Assembly (NCBI GenBank): GCA_964058845.1
Contig: CAXKVR010000497.1
Span: 20,302 to 84,301, forward strand
Source: Carex sylvatica
Lineage: Eukaryota; Streptophyta; Magnoliopsida; Poales; Cyperaceae
DNA: 64,000 nucleotides
Direction of reading: 5' to 3'
Each line of letters starts with the position of its first letter. Positions within the stretch are counted from its first letter, which is position 1. The position numbers were made by a program, and so were the translations under genes. Below the pieces are notes generated by a model. That model made no database searches. It had not been told where the DNA came from and saw only the letters and a program-made list of their open reading frames with translations. Shown here in pieces: positions 48,612 through 59,921 of the stretch.

Positions 48612-48619
48612 TAGGGTTT
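48612..48619 (+). promoter_or_regulatory. Telo box of RPL35A-1
   Basis: TAGGGTTT, the complement of AAACCCTA, about 80 bp upstream of the start codon. The promoter of copy 2 keeps the same motif at the same distance. Confidence 0.65.
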
Positions 48620-48698
48620 TCTAGCGCAGCCAGCCTTGCTCGTTCAGGTCTCTCCTTCGCTTGGTGCTGGGGGTTTCCGCTTAATCTCTCGGGCGACA

Positions 48699-49787
48699 AT
48701 GGTGAAGGGAAGACAAGGTCAGCGCGTCAGGTTAGAGATCTGAAATCTCGCTTTCATGCATTGCTTCCGTCTGCGATTCTGAATCTGAGCGAAATTTGTA
48801 ATTTTATTCGTTTGATTTTTCTTTTCAGATTGTATGTCCGCGGCACAATCCTCGGATACAAGAGGTGAGTTCAGTTTAACTCTTCTTTGAGATTCCAATT
48901 TTGAAGTATTATAAGCTGGATGATATTTTTGAAGGAGAAAAACTTGTATATTGTTGGAACTTGGAACATATATGTAAAGGTGGAATGTTTAAGTTTGAAT
49001 TATGTCTCGCAAGTAATTTGCATGTTTGGTGTTTTTCTAAGGTCAACTCTGTTGAGGGTCTAGATATAATTAGACTTGCATAATCTGGTTCAGTTTGAAT
49101 ACTTAAATAACTCATACTAGCACACAGTAAATCGAGTTACATTTCGGATCTTGATATATCTATATTCTCACTTCTCTTGTAGATAAAGTTAACATAAACA
49201 GAGTCGGTAGCTTCTAGGATACATTGTTGGTCAGCTCCTCTAAATAAGTATTCTCATATGTTAAGAGTATAGATGATGGGATGAGAAAGTAGCTTTACTT
49301 CTAGCTAATCATACCTCCCTCAATTTACTAATTCTTTCTTGCTTGGTGTCTATGAAACCTGGATATTTATATACACCTGCCTGCAAGCATTTATTCATTG
49401 TTATGTGAATATTGGTGACAGGTCGAAGTCAAACCAGTATGAGAACACGTCACTGGTACAGATAGAGGGAGTGAATACGAAGGAGGAGGTGGCATGGTAC
49501 TGCGGGAAGCGCATGGCTTACATCTACAAGGCGAAATCCAAGTCGAAGGGTACCTTCTTTCGCTGCATCTGGGGTAAAGTTGCCCGGCCCCACGGCAACT
49601 CTGGTGTTGTCCGTGCCAAATTTAAGTCTAACCTCCCCCCCAAGGCTATGGTACGTTGCATTAATTTCACTCGTATATCATATAGTGGACTTTGGAAATG
49701 GAGGTTAATTTGCTGATTGGAGTTTCTTTTGTTTGGTCATTTCAGGGTTGTAAGGTCAGAGTCTACATGTTTCCCAGCAACATCTGA
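48699..49787 (+). CDS. RPL35A: 60S ribosomal protein eL33 (RPL35A), tandem copy 1
   Basis: Structural protein of the cytosolic 60S ribosomal subunit. Four exons with GT-AG introns: 48699-48730, 48829-48864, 49422-49650, 49746-49787. They join to 112 residues, the normal plant length. Recognised stretches are [52 protein letters not shown] and the end [13 protein letters not shown]. The split of the first codons over two tiny exons is typical for ribosomal-protein genes. The plus-strand promoter carries site-II and telo-box motifs. It differs from copy 2 only at residue 77, Ala here and Ser there. Confidence 0.97.
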
Positions 49788-49799
49788 GGTGATCAGATT

Positions 49800-50825
49800 C
49801 TACCTTAGTTTTATTTTGTTACAATATTTTTTTTTATTATTTCTTTTACTTTTAGAGAAGTAATCAGTTAAAAAAGTTATCTTGCTATGTGTTCCTTATT
49901 TGGGTGTAAATATGGGAATCGAACTTTAATTGTATCAATCCCAGTAAAAATTCTACCACTTGTACACCAGCTTTTCAGTAACTCAGTAGTATGATTGAAA
50001 ATCAATCTCTTTTATGGTTGTTTAGGACAAATTCTAGTTTTGTATTTTGGGCCTGAATGTATACAAGGGGGGAGCTTTTTGTAGCTCTGAAACACCTACA
50101 GGTTCTCTGTAGGATCTCCAACCATTTGAGCCCTATAGAGAAAAGCTAAAGGTGGTCACATAGTACAGGGTTTTATCTCTGGTCTGGTAGCTAGCGCCAT
50201 AGCTTCTATCTCCCAGTTGTCTTATATTACCCTGCCTCCAATGACCACTACATTAATTTTTCTTTTGTTTCCTTAATCGCGATTTTATGGCAGTGTTTGC
50301 TGATGTATTACTTTTCTCTCATTTTCTGCAGGTAGCTTGTTAGCATTGAGGCCATTTAGGAATTTGTTAAATTTGATTTTTCTACCAGTTATCTAATTTT
50401 AGGATTCTGGACCTGCTTTTTGACAATTTGGGAAGTTTTGGTATATTTGAGGCACCTTTTTAGAACAATCATGTGTTCCAGAATTATCTCGGTTTTGTAT
50501 TTTTATATTCTCAGTAATCTTTACCAAACAAATATTTGTCAGATTTATCCTGCATTTGCCTGTGCTGCACAATAATTCTTGCATAGACCAATATAAGAAA
50601 TAGTTTTTGCGTTTTGGAGAGATTTATCAGTGGATCTGAAAAATATATGGCACCCGAGGGTTGTAAAAGGTAGTTGGTAATTTGCAATGAATTGAAAAAG
50701 ATAAAATTAAATCAACCTTCTGATTGGTAGTCTGCTTTAATCTATGATTACTCATTCATTTGTTCAAAAACTATTATTTCGTCGCTTTCATAGGGTGCTG
50801 TTGAAAATTATCTATACATACTGTA
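49800..50825. other. 3' flank of RPL35A-1, within the duplication
   Basis: No further gene. Matches 55790-56830 with small indels. It includes the 3' untranslated region, and possibly a spliced 3' leader remnant near 50330 (TTTTCTGCAGGTAGCTTGTTAG), which is similar in copy 2. Confidence 0.45.
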
Positions 50826-50834
50826 TTGTACATT

Positions 50835-51256
50835 GAGTAAAGCTAAGATGTGATGTGCTCACCAAATTATTAGTGAGCACAACTTCAAAAGTTTATTGGA
50901 TCGATTTTAAATGTCGAATCTAAATCGTTGAAATCTATGTATTTTATCAGTGATATATATACATGTAAATTTTTGAAAGTTTTGAATTTATTTGCTACAA
51001 GGTCAAGCGGTTAAAGAAATGAACTTTTTTATAAGTTAATTTATAAGTTGTTTTATATATTCAAATTTTATTATTTTTTTGACCACTTGATCTTGTAGCA
51101 AATAAACTCGAAACTTTTAAAATTTTGTGTGTATATGTATCATTCATGAAGTAGATTTTAACGGTTTGGATTCGACGTTTGAAGTCTATCTAATATATTT
51201 TTGGAGTTGTGCTCACTAAACTTTCTTGGTGATCACATCACACCCTAGCTTTACTC
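50835..51256. mobile_element. Mutator-like foldback MITE, family A, copy 3
   Basis: A 422-bp near-palindrome from GAGTAAAGCTAAGATGTGAT to ATCACACCCTAGCTTTACTC. The exact 9-bp duplication TTGTACATT is at 50826-50834 and 51257-51265. Shares core and ends with 26960-27378. It lies immediately at the edge of the first duplication block. Confidence 0.88.
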
Positions 51257-51324
51257 TTGTACATTTGTACCGGAAGCATCTAGTTCTAAGATTTTGGACT
51301 TTTTAAAATTCACATATGACCCTA

Positions 51325-51749
51325 TAGGGCTGCAAACGAATCGAACTTACTCCAGTTTGAGTTTGGTTTGAATTAATTTTGAACTAAATTTGGTTTGAAT
51401 GAATTTCGAATCAAATTTTTTATTAACTTTTTTACGATAAGAAAGAGTGATCATAGTCGCTGAAAGTCGTTTAGGATTTTAAAATTGAGAGCGAGGATTA
51501 CGACTTACGAGTTATGACTTATGGCTGAACGGTCTTATGTTTTAACTTTTAAGTCATCAGCGAAAATTAACGGTTCACGTTACTTTGAGATTCGAACTAG
51601 AATAGTTCGCGAACCTATTTCGAACGAATCAGGTCCATTTTGAATTTGGTTTGAATTAATTTCTAACTATTTCGAATCAAATTTTTTACGAACTTTTTCG
51701 AATCAAACTCGAATCGAATCACGAACTACAAATTTTTTGTGCAGCCCTA
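51325..51749. mobile_element. hAT MITE, 425 bp
   Basis: Ends TAGGGCTGCAAACGAATCG and TTTTTTGTGCAGCCCTA. The exact 8-bp duplication TGACCCTA is at 51317-51324 and 51750-51757. The interior consists of AATTTTGAACTAAATTTGG and TTCGAATCAAAC-type motifs. No transposase. Confidence 0.87.
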
Positions 51750-51779
51750 TGACCCTATATCGAACGATCTGAATTTCAG

Positions 51780-51905
51780 ACCTATGTTGAGTTCAGATCC
51801 ATTGCAATACCTGACCGTGTACAGAATGAGATTTGAGTCGTACATTTTAGTCTGACACGAATCTCAAAACAGACATCATGTGTTCCATATAGGTATCAAA
51901 TTAAT
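51780..51905. repeat. Dispersed repeat, also at 7010-7145
   Basis: ATCCATTGCAATACCTGACC, AGAATGAGATTTGAGTCG and TCTGACACGAATCTCAAA closely match 7025-7100 (CAGTGCAATACCTGGCTG, AGAATGAGATCTGACTT, TCTGACACGAATCACAAA). The family was not identified. Confidence 0.5.
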
Positions 51906-51934
51906 TTTGACTCTGATTCCTCTCTTCTTCTTTT

Positions 51935-52195
51935 TAAAAGCAATATATAAATGAAATTCATCCTAATACATCGAGCTACTAATCAATTAACTAAAATTAA
52001 CATAATCCACTCCACATCCTTCCTTCCTGCACTGACAGCGTATTCAACAGTTTTCCTATAGTTTGGCCTCTTCCCATCAAAGCACCAACTATTTCGTTGC
52101 TTCCAAATGCACCAAATTGTGGCAGCAACTATTTCCTTGAACCCTTGCCTTTTCCTGCGATTTAATAAAAGTTTCTTACACTGACTGATCAATAT
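51935..52195 (-). mobile_element. LINE 3'-end fragment
   Basis: On the minus strand the peptide FKEIVAATIWCIWKQRNSWCF and the following FDGKRP match the extreme C-terminus of plant L1 ORF2 (compare [13 protein letters not shown] in the LINE at 33019-35295). A short 3' UTR follows. The 5' part is missing. Confidence 0.65.
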
Positions 52196-52389
52196 GCACT
52201 ATACACACTACGAGCTTTGAGATCATTTTTCCTTTCCAACCCTCAAGTCTACTCTCAATACGGCGAATCAACAGCATATATAGAGCTCTAGTTGAGGTGG
52301 GGAGGAGTGGAAGCGGCAAAATTTGCAAATTAGAAATTTGTCACTATTATTGAGGTGGTGGACTGGTGGTGGCGATTGTACACACAAAC

Positions 52390-52912
52390 TTGTTTTGAGT
52401 ATTGTGACAAACAAATTGAGGAGTACACACAACTGATACCAAACATAAAGGCACAGATCAAATTGATACGCTATCAACTTGATGTTTACTGTTTTCTTTT
52501 TACCTTTTTGTTGTTGTGTAGGCTTTAACCCTTAACCAAATACCGTATTTTTTTTTTCTTTTGACAAATTGTGTTAATGAGGGTGATAGTAGTATAGATT
52601 TTTGCTTGAACTTACTTTGTGGTGCACCTTAATATTAGCTTAGCAATAGCATTCTTCCATTGCATTTTGTAATTTCCTTTTATTTTTATCATCATCATTT
52701 TCTTATATATGCTGATATTATTCAGGTGTGTGACAGTGTGAGGGTATCAGAGAGTTGCTTCAAATTCCAGCTGAATGATGCTGCACTTTCTTTTTTGTTG
52801 GACCAAATGACTTCAAATTGCATGCCAAAAAGCAGCAGTGTCAAGATTTTAGCTGATATCTTTTGGGATGAACTGCAATGCAAATTTGAGTGATAAAGCT
52901 TGTTGAATGATG
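52390..52912 (+). pseudogene. UXT: UXT pseudogene fragment, exons 5 and 6 only
   Basis: Former exon 5 (IEEYTQLIPNIKAQIK) and exon 6 are recognisable next to each other. The acceptor CAG before exon 5 is now CAA, the donor GT after it is AT, and exon 6 carries an extra 8 nt (TGACAGTG) that breaks the frame. There is no start codon or exons 1-4. It arose with the segmental duplication. Confidence 0.88.
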
Positions 52913-53655
52913 ATTTTACTGTTGGGTTGACAAATTTAATTGTCAGTATGAAAAGTTGACGAAAAGTAAGTAAAAATGCAGTGTTGAAGAGATAGTTATA
53001 ATTTTGTTGGTTGGTTTTTGGCCTCTTTTTTTTTTGGGAAAGAATATCAATTGTTTGTGGATGATCCCAGTCAGATGTTGTTTGACTGAAAAATTCATAT
53101 CTGATGGTCTCCTCCTGCTTTTTCAATTCACCCATAAAATACTGTGGGAGACTTGAAGAACATCTTGCCTGTTTATGTTGACTGGTACGAGATTTTGTCA
53201 GTTTCAATATCTGTTATTTCATTGGATAATAATTGAAATTTTGACTGGTATGAGATTAAATGGCTTCCTAATGCGGCCCTGTAAAATACTTCCAATATTT
53301 TTCACAATATTTTGAACAGACATAAATAAAATTTGTATATGTAATCTATGTCAATCATTTACGTCCGTGCAAAATTTTTGCGTATCAAATTCATTTTGGT
53401 TTCACTGGTCAAAAACCTCCATATATAGAAATTGTCCCATTCTGTTCTTTCATTTACCACTTTTTGTTGATCAATTCAATCAGATATTAGATGTATACTT
53501 CCGAGATTTGATGGATTGGAGGCACTCAATTCTATAAACATGCTTTTGTTCGTTTTTATCAGGTTCCAATGACGTAAATTTCCTTCCTCAATAAACCACC
53601 TCATTATAGACATGAACTTATCTGCTTGTATACCCTAGTTATATCATCTGTTGTG

Positions 53656-54026
53656 CAGAGGGGTGCGCAAAAAGTTCGTAGTTCGTGATTCGATTGAGTT
53701 CGATTCAAAAAAAAAAAAAATAGTTTGAAACAAACTAAATTAGCTCGGTTCTGAAACGAATCAAACTAGGTTCGGTTCGAAATTGGTTCGAATCGAACTC
53801 GAACTGAATTTGGCTCAGTTCAAAACTCTTCTTTTTAGTTCTAAACCATGCAATTTCAAACCAGTTAGGTTCAAAACTAGTTCGAATCACACCGAATTAA
53901 ACTTGAACTCTTCTTTTCAGTTCGAAATCCCTCTTCAATTTCGAAATAGTTCGGTTTGAAATTGATTTGAACTCGAACTCGAACAAGATTAAGTTTGAAT
54001 CGATTCGATTTGTTTGCAGCCCTGGA
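53656..54026. mobile_element. hAT-like insertion in duplication copy 2
   Basis: Starts AGGGGTGCGCAAAAAGTTCG and ends TTTGTTTGCAGCCCT. The interior is full of GGTTCGAAATTGGTTCGAA-type motifs. The matching site in copy 1 (about 48440, ATATCATCTGCTGAGCTT) is uninterrupted, so it inserted after the duplication or was lost from copy 1. Target duplication not resolved. Confidence 0.65.
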
Positions 54027-54090
54027 CTGCCCCTGAGCTTAAATGAAAGTTCTTAATTAATATTCCTCAAAGGCCTCAAATAGTATAGTT

Positions 54091-54096
54091 TGGGCC
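54091..54096 (+). promoter_or_regulatory. Site-II element of RPL35A-2
   Basis: TGGGCC about 215 bp upstream of the start codon, equivalent to 48488-48493 in copy 1. Confidence 0.6.
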
Positions 54097-54221
54097 ACAG
54101 CCACGCTACTTCATGCTAGCCCAATTTTCTTTCTCTTTGAATTTCCCAATTCTGGAGCGGGATAATCACAGCCGTCGGATCTAAAACCCTCTTAAGTATA
54201 ATTTTCGTCCAGCACTCAGTT

Positions 54222-54229
54222 TAGGGTTT
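54222..54229 (+). promoter_or_regulatory. Telo box of RPL35A-2
   Basis: TAGGGTTT about 80 bp upstream of the start codon, equivalent to 48612-48619. Confidence 0.65.
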
Positions 54230-54307
54230 TCTCGCGCAGCCCGTCTCGCTCGTTCAGGTCTCTCCTTCGCTTGGTGCTGGGGACTCCGTTTATTCTCTCG
54301 TGCGACA

Positions 54308-55777
54308 ATGGTGAAGGGAAGACAAGGTCAGCGCGTCAGGTTAGAGATCTGAAATCTTGCTTTCATGAATTCCTTCCGTCTTTGATTCAGAATCTGAGCG
54401 AAATTTGTAATTTTATTCGTTTGATTGTTCTTTTCAGATTGTATGTCCGCGGCACAATCCTCGGATACAAGAGGTGAGTTCAGTTTAACTCTTTCATTGA
54501 GATTTTTTCTTGCTTTAACTTGATCTTTTGTTAAGTAGTTTGAGTTAATAAGAGTTTCACTTAGTAGAACCTGAAATTGTGCTTGTAGAGATGTGTCATT
54601 TTTGTTAAAAATTTATGCGTGGAAATCCTGCATGGTCTTATGGTTAAATAACAAAGATCTTACCTGGCATTTTTGAATTATTATATGCTGGATGATATTT
54701 TTAAAGGAGAAAAACTTGTATATTGTTGGAACATATATGTAAAGGTGGAATATTTAAGTTGGAATGATGTTTTGCAAATAATTTGCATGCTTGATGTTTT
54801 TCTAAGGTCAATTCTGTTTAGGGCCTAGATTTAATTAGACTTGCATAATCTGGTTCAGTTTGAATACTTAAATAACTCATACTAGCACACAGTAAATAGA
54901 GCTCCATTTAGGATCTTGATATATCTATATTGTATTGAAAAATAAATTATCTCATTTTCGCATGCCTATATATGATCTTAGGTATAGTATTTTATAAGAT
55001 GTTATGAAGGTTTCTCATTGTTATTATTTCTAGTTTGAAACATTTGTATAATCAACATGATTTCTGGCATCTCATTTTTTACGTATATCATTCTCAGATT
55101 TTGCAGACAGGAACAGTAACTTTTGAATTCGTAGTTGGTCCAGTATATGAAGAAGAAAATTCTCACTTCTCTTGTAGATAAAAGTCACATAAATAAAGTC
55201 AGTAGCTTCTAGGATACATTGTTGGTCAGCTCCTCTAAATAAGTATTCTCATATGTTAAGAGTATAGATGATGGGATGAGAAAGTAGCTTTACTTCTAGC
55301 TAATCATACCTTCAATTTACTAATTGTTTCTTCCTGGTGTCTATGAAACCTGGATATTTATATACACCTGCCTGCAAGTATTTATTCATTGTTATGTGAA
55401 TATTGGTACAGGTCAAAGTCAAACCAGTATGAGAACACATCACTGGTACAGATAGAGGGAGTGAACACGAAGGAGGAGGTGGCATGGTACTGCGGGAAGC
55501 GCATGGCATACATCTACAAGGCGAAATCCAAGTCGAAGGGTACCTTCTTTCGCTGCATCTGGGGTAAGGTTTCCCGGCCCCACGGAAACTCTGGCGTCGT
55601 CCGTGCCAAATTTAAGTCTAACCTCCCCCCCAAGGCCATGGTACGTCACGTTAATTTCACTCGTATATCATATAGTGGACTTTGGAAATGGAGGTTAATT
55701 TGCTGATTGGAGTTTCTTTTGTTTGGTCATTTCAGGGTTGTAAGGTCAGAGTCTACATGTTTCCCAGCAACATCTGA
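54308..55777 (+). CDS. RPL35A: 60S ribosomal protein eL33 (RPL35A), tandem copy 2
   Basis: Same protein and exon plan as copy 1. Exons are 54308-54339, 54438-54473, 55412-55640 and 55736-55777 (32, 36, 229 and 42 bp, identical to copy 1), giving 112 residues. All splice sites are intact and there are no stops. Only Ala77 to Ser (GKVSRPHG) differs in the protein. Intron 2 is longer than in copy 1 (about 940 bp against 560 bp). Promoter motifs are kept, so the copy is probably expressed. Confidence 0.97.
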
Positions 55778-56969
55778 GGTGATCAGATTCTACCTTAGTT
55801 TTATTTTGTTACAATATTATGTGTTTTTTTTTTTTTTTAGCAAGCTGTTTGGTTATTTCTTTTACTTTTAGGGAAGTAATCAGTTAAACAAGTTTATCTT
55901 GCTATGTGTTCCTTATTTGGGTGTAAGTATGGGAATCTAACTTTAATTGTATCAATCCCAGTAAAAATTCTACTACTTGTACACCAATTGTACTAATCTC
56001 TTTTATGGTTGTTTTGGACAAATTCAAGTTTTGTATTTTGGGCCTGAATGTATATTGGAGGGAGCTATTTGTAGCTCTGATGCACCTACAGGTTCTCTGT
56101 AGGATCTCCAACCATTTGGGCCATAGAGAGAAAGCTAAAGGTGGTCACATAGTACAGGGTTTTATTTCTGGTCAGGTAGCTAGCTCCATAGCTTCTATCT
56201 CCCAGTTATCTTATATTACCCTGCCTCCAATGACCTCTACATTAATTGTTTTTTGTTTTTGTTTTGTAATTATTGTTTTATATACAATAGTGTTTTCTGA
56301 TTTATTATTTTTCTCTCTCATTGTGTGCAGGTTGCTAGTTCGTATCAAGGCCATCATTAGAAGGAATATGGTGAATTTGATGACCTTTAATGTTTCTACC
56401 AGTTATGTAATTTTAGGAATTTGGACCTGCTTTTTAGGACAATATTGAAAGTTAAAATTTTGGTTCATTTTGAGGCACATATGCTTTTTAGACAATATTG
56501 AAAGTTTTGGTTCATTTGATGGTTTGCATAGTTTATATTCTGTCAGTAATTTTAGGAAACAATTTTTTTGCCAGTTTTTTTTTCTGATTTTGCCTATCGT
56601 TTTGGAGAGATTTTTGTTGGTGTGCCGGAAATATAAAGTTGGTAGTAATTTGCAACACAAGATATAATTAAAGCAACCTTCTGATTAGTAATCTGCTTTA
56701 ATTAATCATTATTGTTAGGTAGCCAGAAAATTGAAGGTAGTTGGTGGTTTGCCATAAAAAAGATTAATCAAAACAACCTTCTGATTGGTAATCTGCTCTG
56801 CTTAATCATTCTTTGCTTCACCTATTAATCTCCTTCAAACTTTATTTCTTTGCTTACTGAGAATCGCATGAGCCTTGTACGGGAATTAATTCCCATAAAT
56901 CAGGCCTTTTCGAACTAATGACTCCGTTTTCGTTTAATAACGTAGTACAATGTAGTTGATAATAAATTA

Positions 56970-57087
56970 GCCGGCCATTTTTATTAATACCCTTAAAAAA
57001 AAAAAAAAATTTAAATGCTCCTGCATTCAACTTTTTTTTTTAAAATGCTCCGACCGCTGGATCCACGGGCAGTCCATTCCCATAGCA

Positions 57088-57125
<38 letters not shown>

Positions 57126-57230
57126 CACGGGTGGTCCACTAGGGACCAGACCGCCTGGGGTCGGGCGATCCTTTTTTTGTTTTTAAATCTTAATATTTTT
57201 TATTAGAATAATTTTGTCAATAAAAATTTT
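56970..57230. repeat. Possible decayed family-C remnant around a poly-C tract
   Basis: GGCCATTTTTATTAATACCC at the left and GTCAATAAAAATTTTTC at the right resemble family-C ends. Between them lie poly-A, the poly-C run and two ATCCACGGGCAGTCC / GGGTGGTCCACTAGGG pieces. No duplication found. Confidence 0.35.
57090..57124. repeat. Poly-C tract of 35 bp
   Basis: An uninterrupted run of C (poly-G on the minus strand). The exact length is liable to sequencing and assembly error. The reading frame giving poly-proline across it is not a gene. Confidence 0.85.
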
Positions 57231-57239
57231 TCTTGTTTA

Positions 57240-57840
57240 GAGTGTATGTAAAAAAAAATTGATATCGTAACTCTTTATAACTTTGATTTGATTTGTCAGT
57301 TGGATATCACAAGTCTAAAGATAACATTAATTAAGGACTTGGCCATTTGTGTGAATTATTTCAATGCGTTGATAGATTATTTAATTAGATGAACTTTATT
57401 TTGTGAATAATTTTTATTTTTGAGCTTTGTATGAAGTTTATTTGTATGTGTTGACAAGTCACAGTTTCATTCTGAGTCCAACTTTGTACCTCTATTTAAC
57501 ATAGTAAAATATCTCTAAAAATCATGAAAATTGACTGAAAATAGAACACGACTGAAAATTTTCGTACAAAATCTCCAAACAGATCAAGAGATATCGGCTC
57601 TCAAAAATTGACCGAACTGATAAAGGAGTGCATATTATAGCAACTTTGCAACTGTGGTTAACATAGCAAAATATTTTCTAAAATCATGAAATTTGGCATC
57701 ATAGAACACGACTGCAAAGTTTCATACAAAATATCTACACAAAAACTTAAACTAAATTTTTTAGGCACTAAACGATGTTTTTTTAAAATTCTAATTCTCT
57801 GGATGCCTCTCACAATGCCTGGGGATTTTCCCTTGGGAAA
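57240..57840. repeat. Intergenic DNA with an 85-90-bp direct repeat
   Basis: About 57499-57588 and 57660-57746 share ATAGAACACGACTG, ATCATGAAA and TACAAAAT spaced alike. No gene. The minus-strand open frame at 57658-58002 is a repeat artefact. Confidence 0.45.
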
Positions 57841-57844
57841 AATT

Positions 57845-58013
57845 CGGATCTGAGCCAAGTGTTTACATGAGCCGAGCTGAGCCAAGCTTTTTTCTTTCCA
57901 AAGTGAGCCGAGTCGAGTTAGGGCATTTTTTAGTTTTGAGTCCAATTTGTTATGAAATATTGAGCCGCTCAACTCATTGATTCGCGAGCCGGCTCGACTC
58001 ATTAGCAGCCCTA
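57845..58013. mobile_element. Truncated hAT-like element related to 551-4440
   Basis: Contains AGTGTTTACATGAGCCGAGC and ends CGACTCATTAGCAGCCCTA, the same terminus as the element at 551-4440 in opposite reading. The other end is missing. Confidence 0.55.
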
Positions 58014-59572
58014 ACTACCTCGATGATGGTATCTTATTTGCTAAACAATACTAGATGCAAGGTAACTGCTAGGTAACGGAGTTGTGATTATAATGCTTCC
58101 ACAAAAACTGCTCAAGCTGCTTAAATTTTGCTCAACCTCGGCATACGCTACTGTTAAAACTTTAAAAAGTATTAAAGAGATTACAACGGAGTGAGTGTTT
58201 ATATTTTTTTAATCAAATATTTATACTTTGTACGTTTATAGTGACGTAAAATGTGTTTATATTATTATAATAGTTTTTTTTATTTTATTAAAGAGTCCGG
58301 TACATATTTTTATTTTTTTTAATAATAATAAGATGAGAACTTTATAAATTTAAAATGAATTATCATAAAAAAGACATATTTAGTAAATTTGTGAGTTTTA
58401 AAAAATTTAAAGGGCAAATATGATATTGTGAATTTCATAAGAAGAAATAAGTAATTTTCAAAATTTTGAGGGTTGAACATGAACTTTTCCAAAGAAGGAA
58501 AATGAAAGGACGCATAAATACATGTCAAAAGCAGAAGACAAGACTTGAAAGTCACCAGCTTCGAAAACGCCTGAGCAATGAATTCGAACACCAAAGTATT
58601 AAAGGAAAATAAATTGTCAGTAATTAATGACTGCTAAGGTACAAAGACAAGTGTCAATAGCCAAATGCACATCATTGTTTTGCTTTAGTCGGCGCCTGAT
58701 CCCAAAAGCAAATAATCACCTCTTGTGTTAATTATTACCATTTTTTTTTTTAAAGAGGGGAGTTTGAACTCTTAATTTTTTAGTACAACAATTATGAGAC
58801 TTTTTTTTTATTTAATTGTGCTATCTACTCTTTCTCAATTATTACCATTTTTTGCGCTAACTTAGATCCAAATGTTTTTTCATACTACGAAAATCAAATT
58901 AACATTTTCCAAAAAAATTATTTATAACATGTTACAAAAAAAAACCCACATTTTCTTGAGAATTTCAAAAATATCAGGGTTACAAATTCAACGACTTTAT
59001 TTTTGGAGGGCCACAGATTGAATTGAAAACTCTCCAAAAATCTAAAAATATACTGGTATTTAGGTCTTTAGGGGGTCTCCAATTCAATATGCGGCTCCCA
59101 AAAAATAGGTCCGCATATTGAATTGGAGGCCTTGGTATTTTTTGAAATTTTCAATTTCAGTGGTTTTTTTAATTTTTTTATTAAATGGCATTGATAAAAA
59201 TTTCGATAACGTTTTAGTTTGTTTCATAATTGAACATATCTAGTTGTGGGAGGAATTGTTAAAGAAAAAGTTTCAGAGCTGAAGAAACGAATGGAGGGTG
59301 TTTTGGTTTTTGATTTGAAAACAGCACAGGGATGTACCATTTAAGGTAAAAGTAATTCCCGTTTTTAAAAGGAGCCGCCTTAATTTATTGATTTTTGTTG
59401 GTTGGATTTGCAACTAATCACTATACTAAATACGTTACTTGAAGCGCCATCAACGGATCAAACCTACACCTAAAATTTCTAAAAAAAACAAAAACCTAAA
59501 ACTAGAAAATGTGGCAAGTTAACCGATGCACTAATTTTTTCAGAAAATATTTTTGCAAAGTCAGTGGAAAGG
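58014..59572. other. Gene-free region with a short foldback
   Basis: No gene. At 59078-59128 CTCCAATTCAATATGCGG is followed by its complement CCGCATATTGAATTGGAG, a perfect small hairpin. The stretch ends near GATAAAAATTTCG (about 59190), which resembles a family-C terminus. Confidence 0.4.
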
Positions 59573-59580
59573 AAATCTAT

Positions 59581-59913
59581 CAGGAGTGAAAACGGATTGG
59601 ACGGTGGTAAAATCTTATCCATCTTTTATTTTTCAAATACGGACACGAAATGAATATTTATTAAAAATATATATAATTAAAAAAATTAAAATTCATAATA
59701 TTTTATCTAATTATAATGATGAATAATATTATTTTTCATAATATATATTAAACTATATAGTATATATCTACTATTTGAATACGGATAATTGAAACTAAAA
59801 ACCATATAAGTATCCATATTGATATAGATATTCGGATATAAGATATCCATATCTAATTTTTTAAATACAGATTGAATACGAATCGGATATTATCCACTCC
59901 ATTTTCACTCCTA
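59581..59913. mobile_element. hAT MITE, 333 bp
   Basis: Ends CAGGAGTGAAAACGGAT and ATTTTCACTCCTA. The exact 8-bp duplication AAATCTAT is at 59573-59580 and 59914-59921. The interior has GGATATTATCC and ATATCCATAT motifs like 42134-42366. Confidence 0.82.
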
Positions 59914-59921
59914 AAATCTAT

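Larger units (their letters stand above)
46765..50800 (+). repeat. Tandem segmental duplication, copy 1
   Basis: From UXT intron 4 (TGTTTTGAGTATTGTGGCAG) to beyond RPL35A-1 this block matches 52380-56840 in the same orientation. Both blocks have the UXT exon 5-6 region, the spacer with GGAGGCACTCAAT, the RPL35A promoter, all four RPL35A exons and introns, and about 1 kb of 3' flank. Copy 1 has an extra insertion near 47700-48240; copy 2 has one at 53656-54026. Confidence 0.85.
52380..56840 (+). repeat. Tandem segmental duplication, copy 2
   Basis: Matches 46765-50800 in direct orientation. It begins at TTGTTTTGAGTATTGTGACA within the former UXT intron 4 and continues through RPL35A-2 and its 3' flank. 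The junction cuts off UXT exons 1-4. Differences are mainly substitutions, small indels and the insertion at 53656-54026. Confidence 0.85.

Noticed and set aside
52722..53207. 161-codon minus-strand open frame
   Set aside because: Antisense to the broken UXT exon 6 and its flank, with no domain. The equivalent frame is not kept in copy 1.
57015..57206. Proline-rich small protein
   Set aside because: The proline run is the translation of the 35-bp poly-C tract; no exon context.
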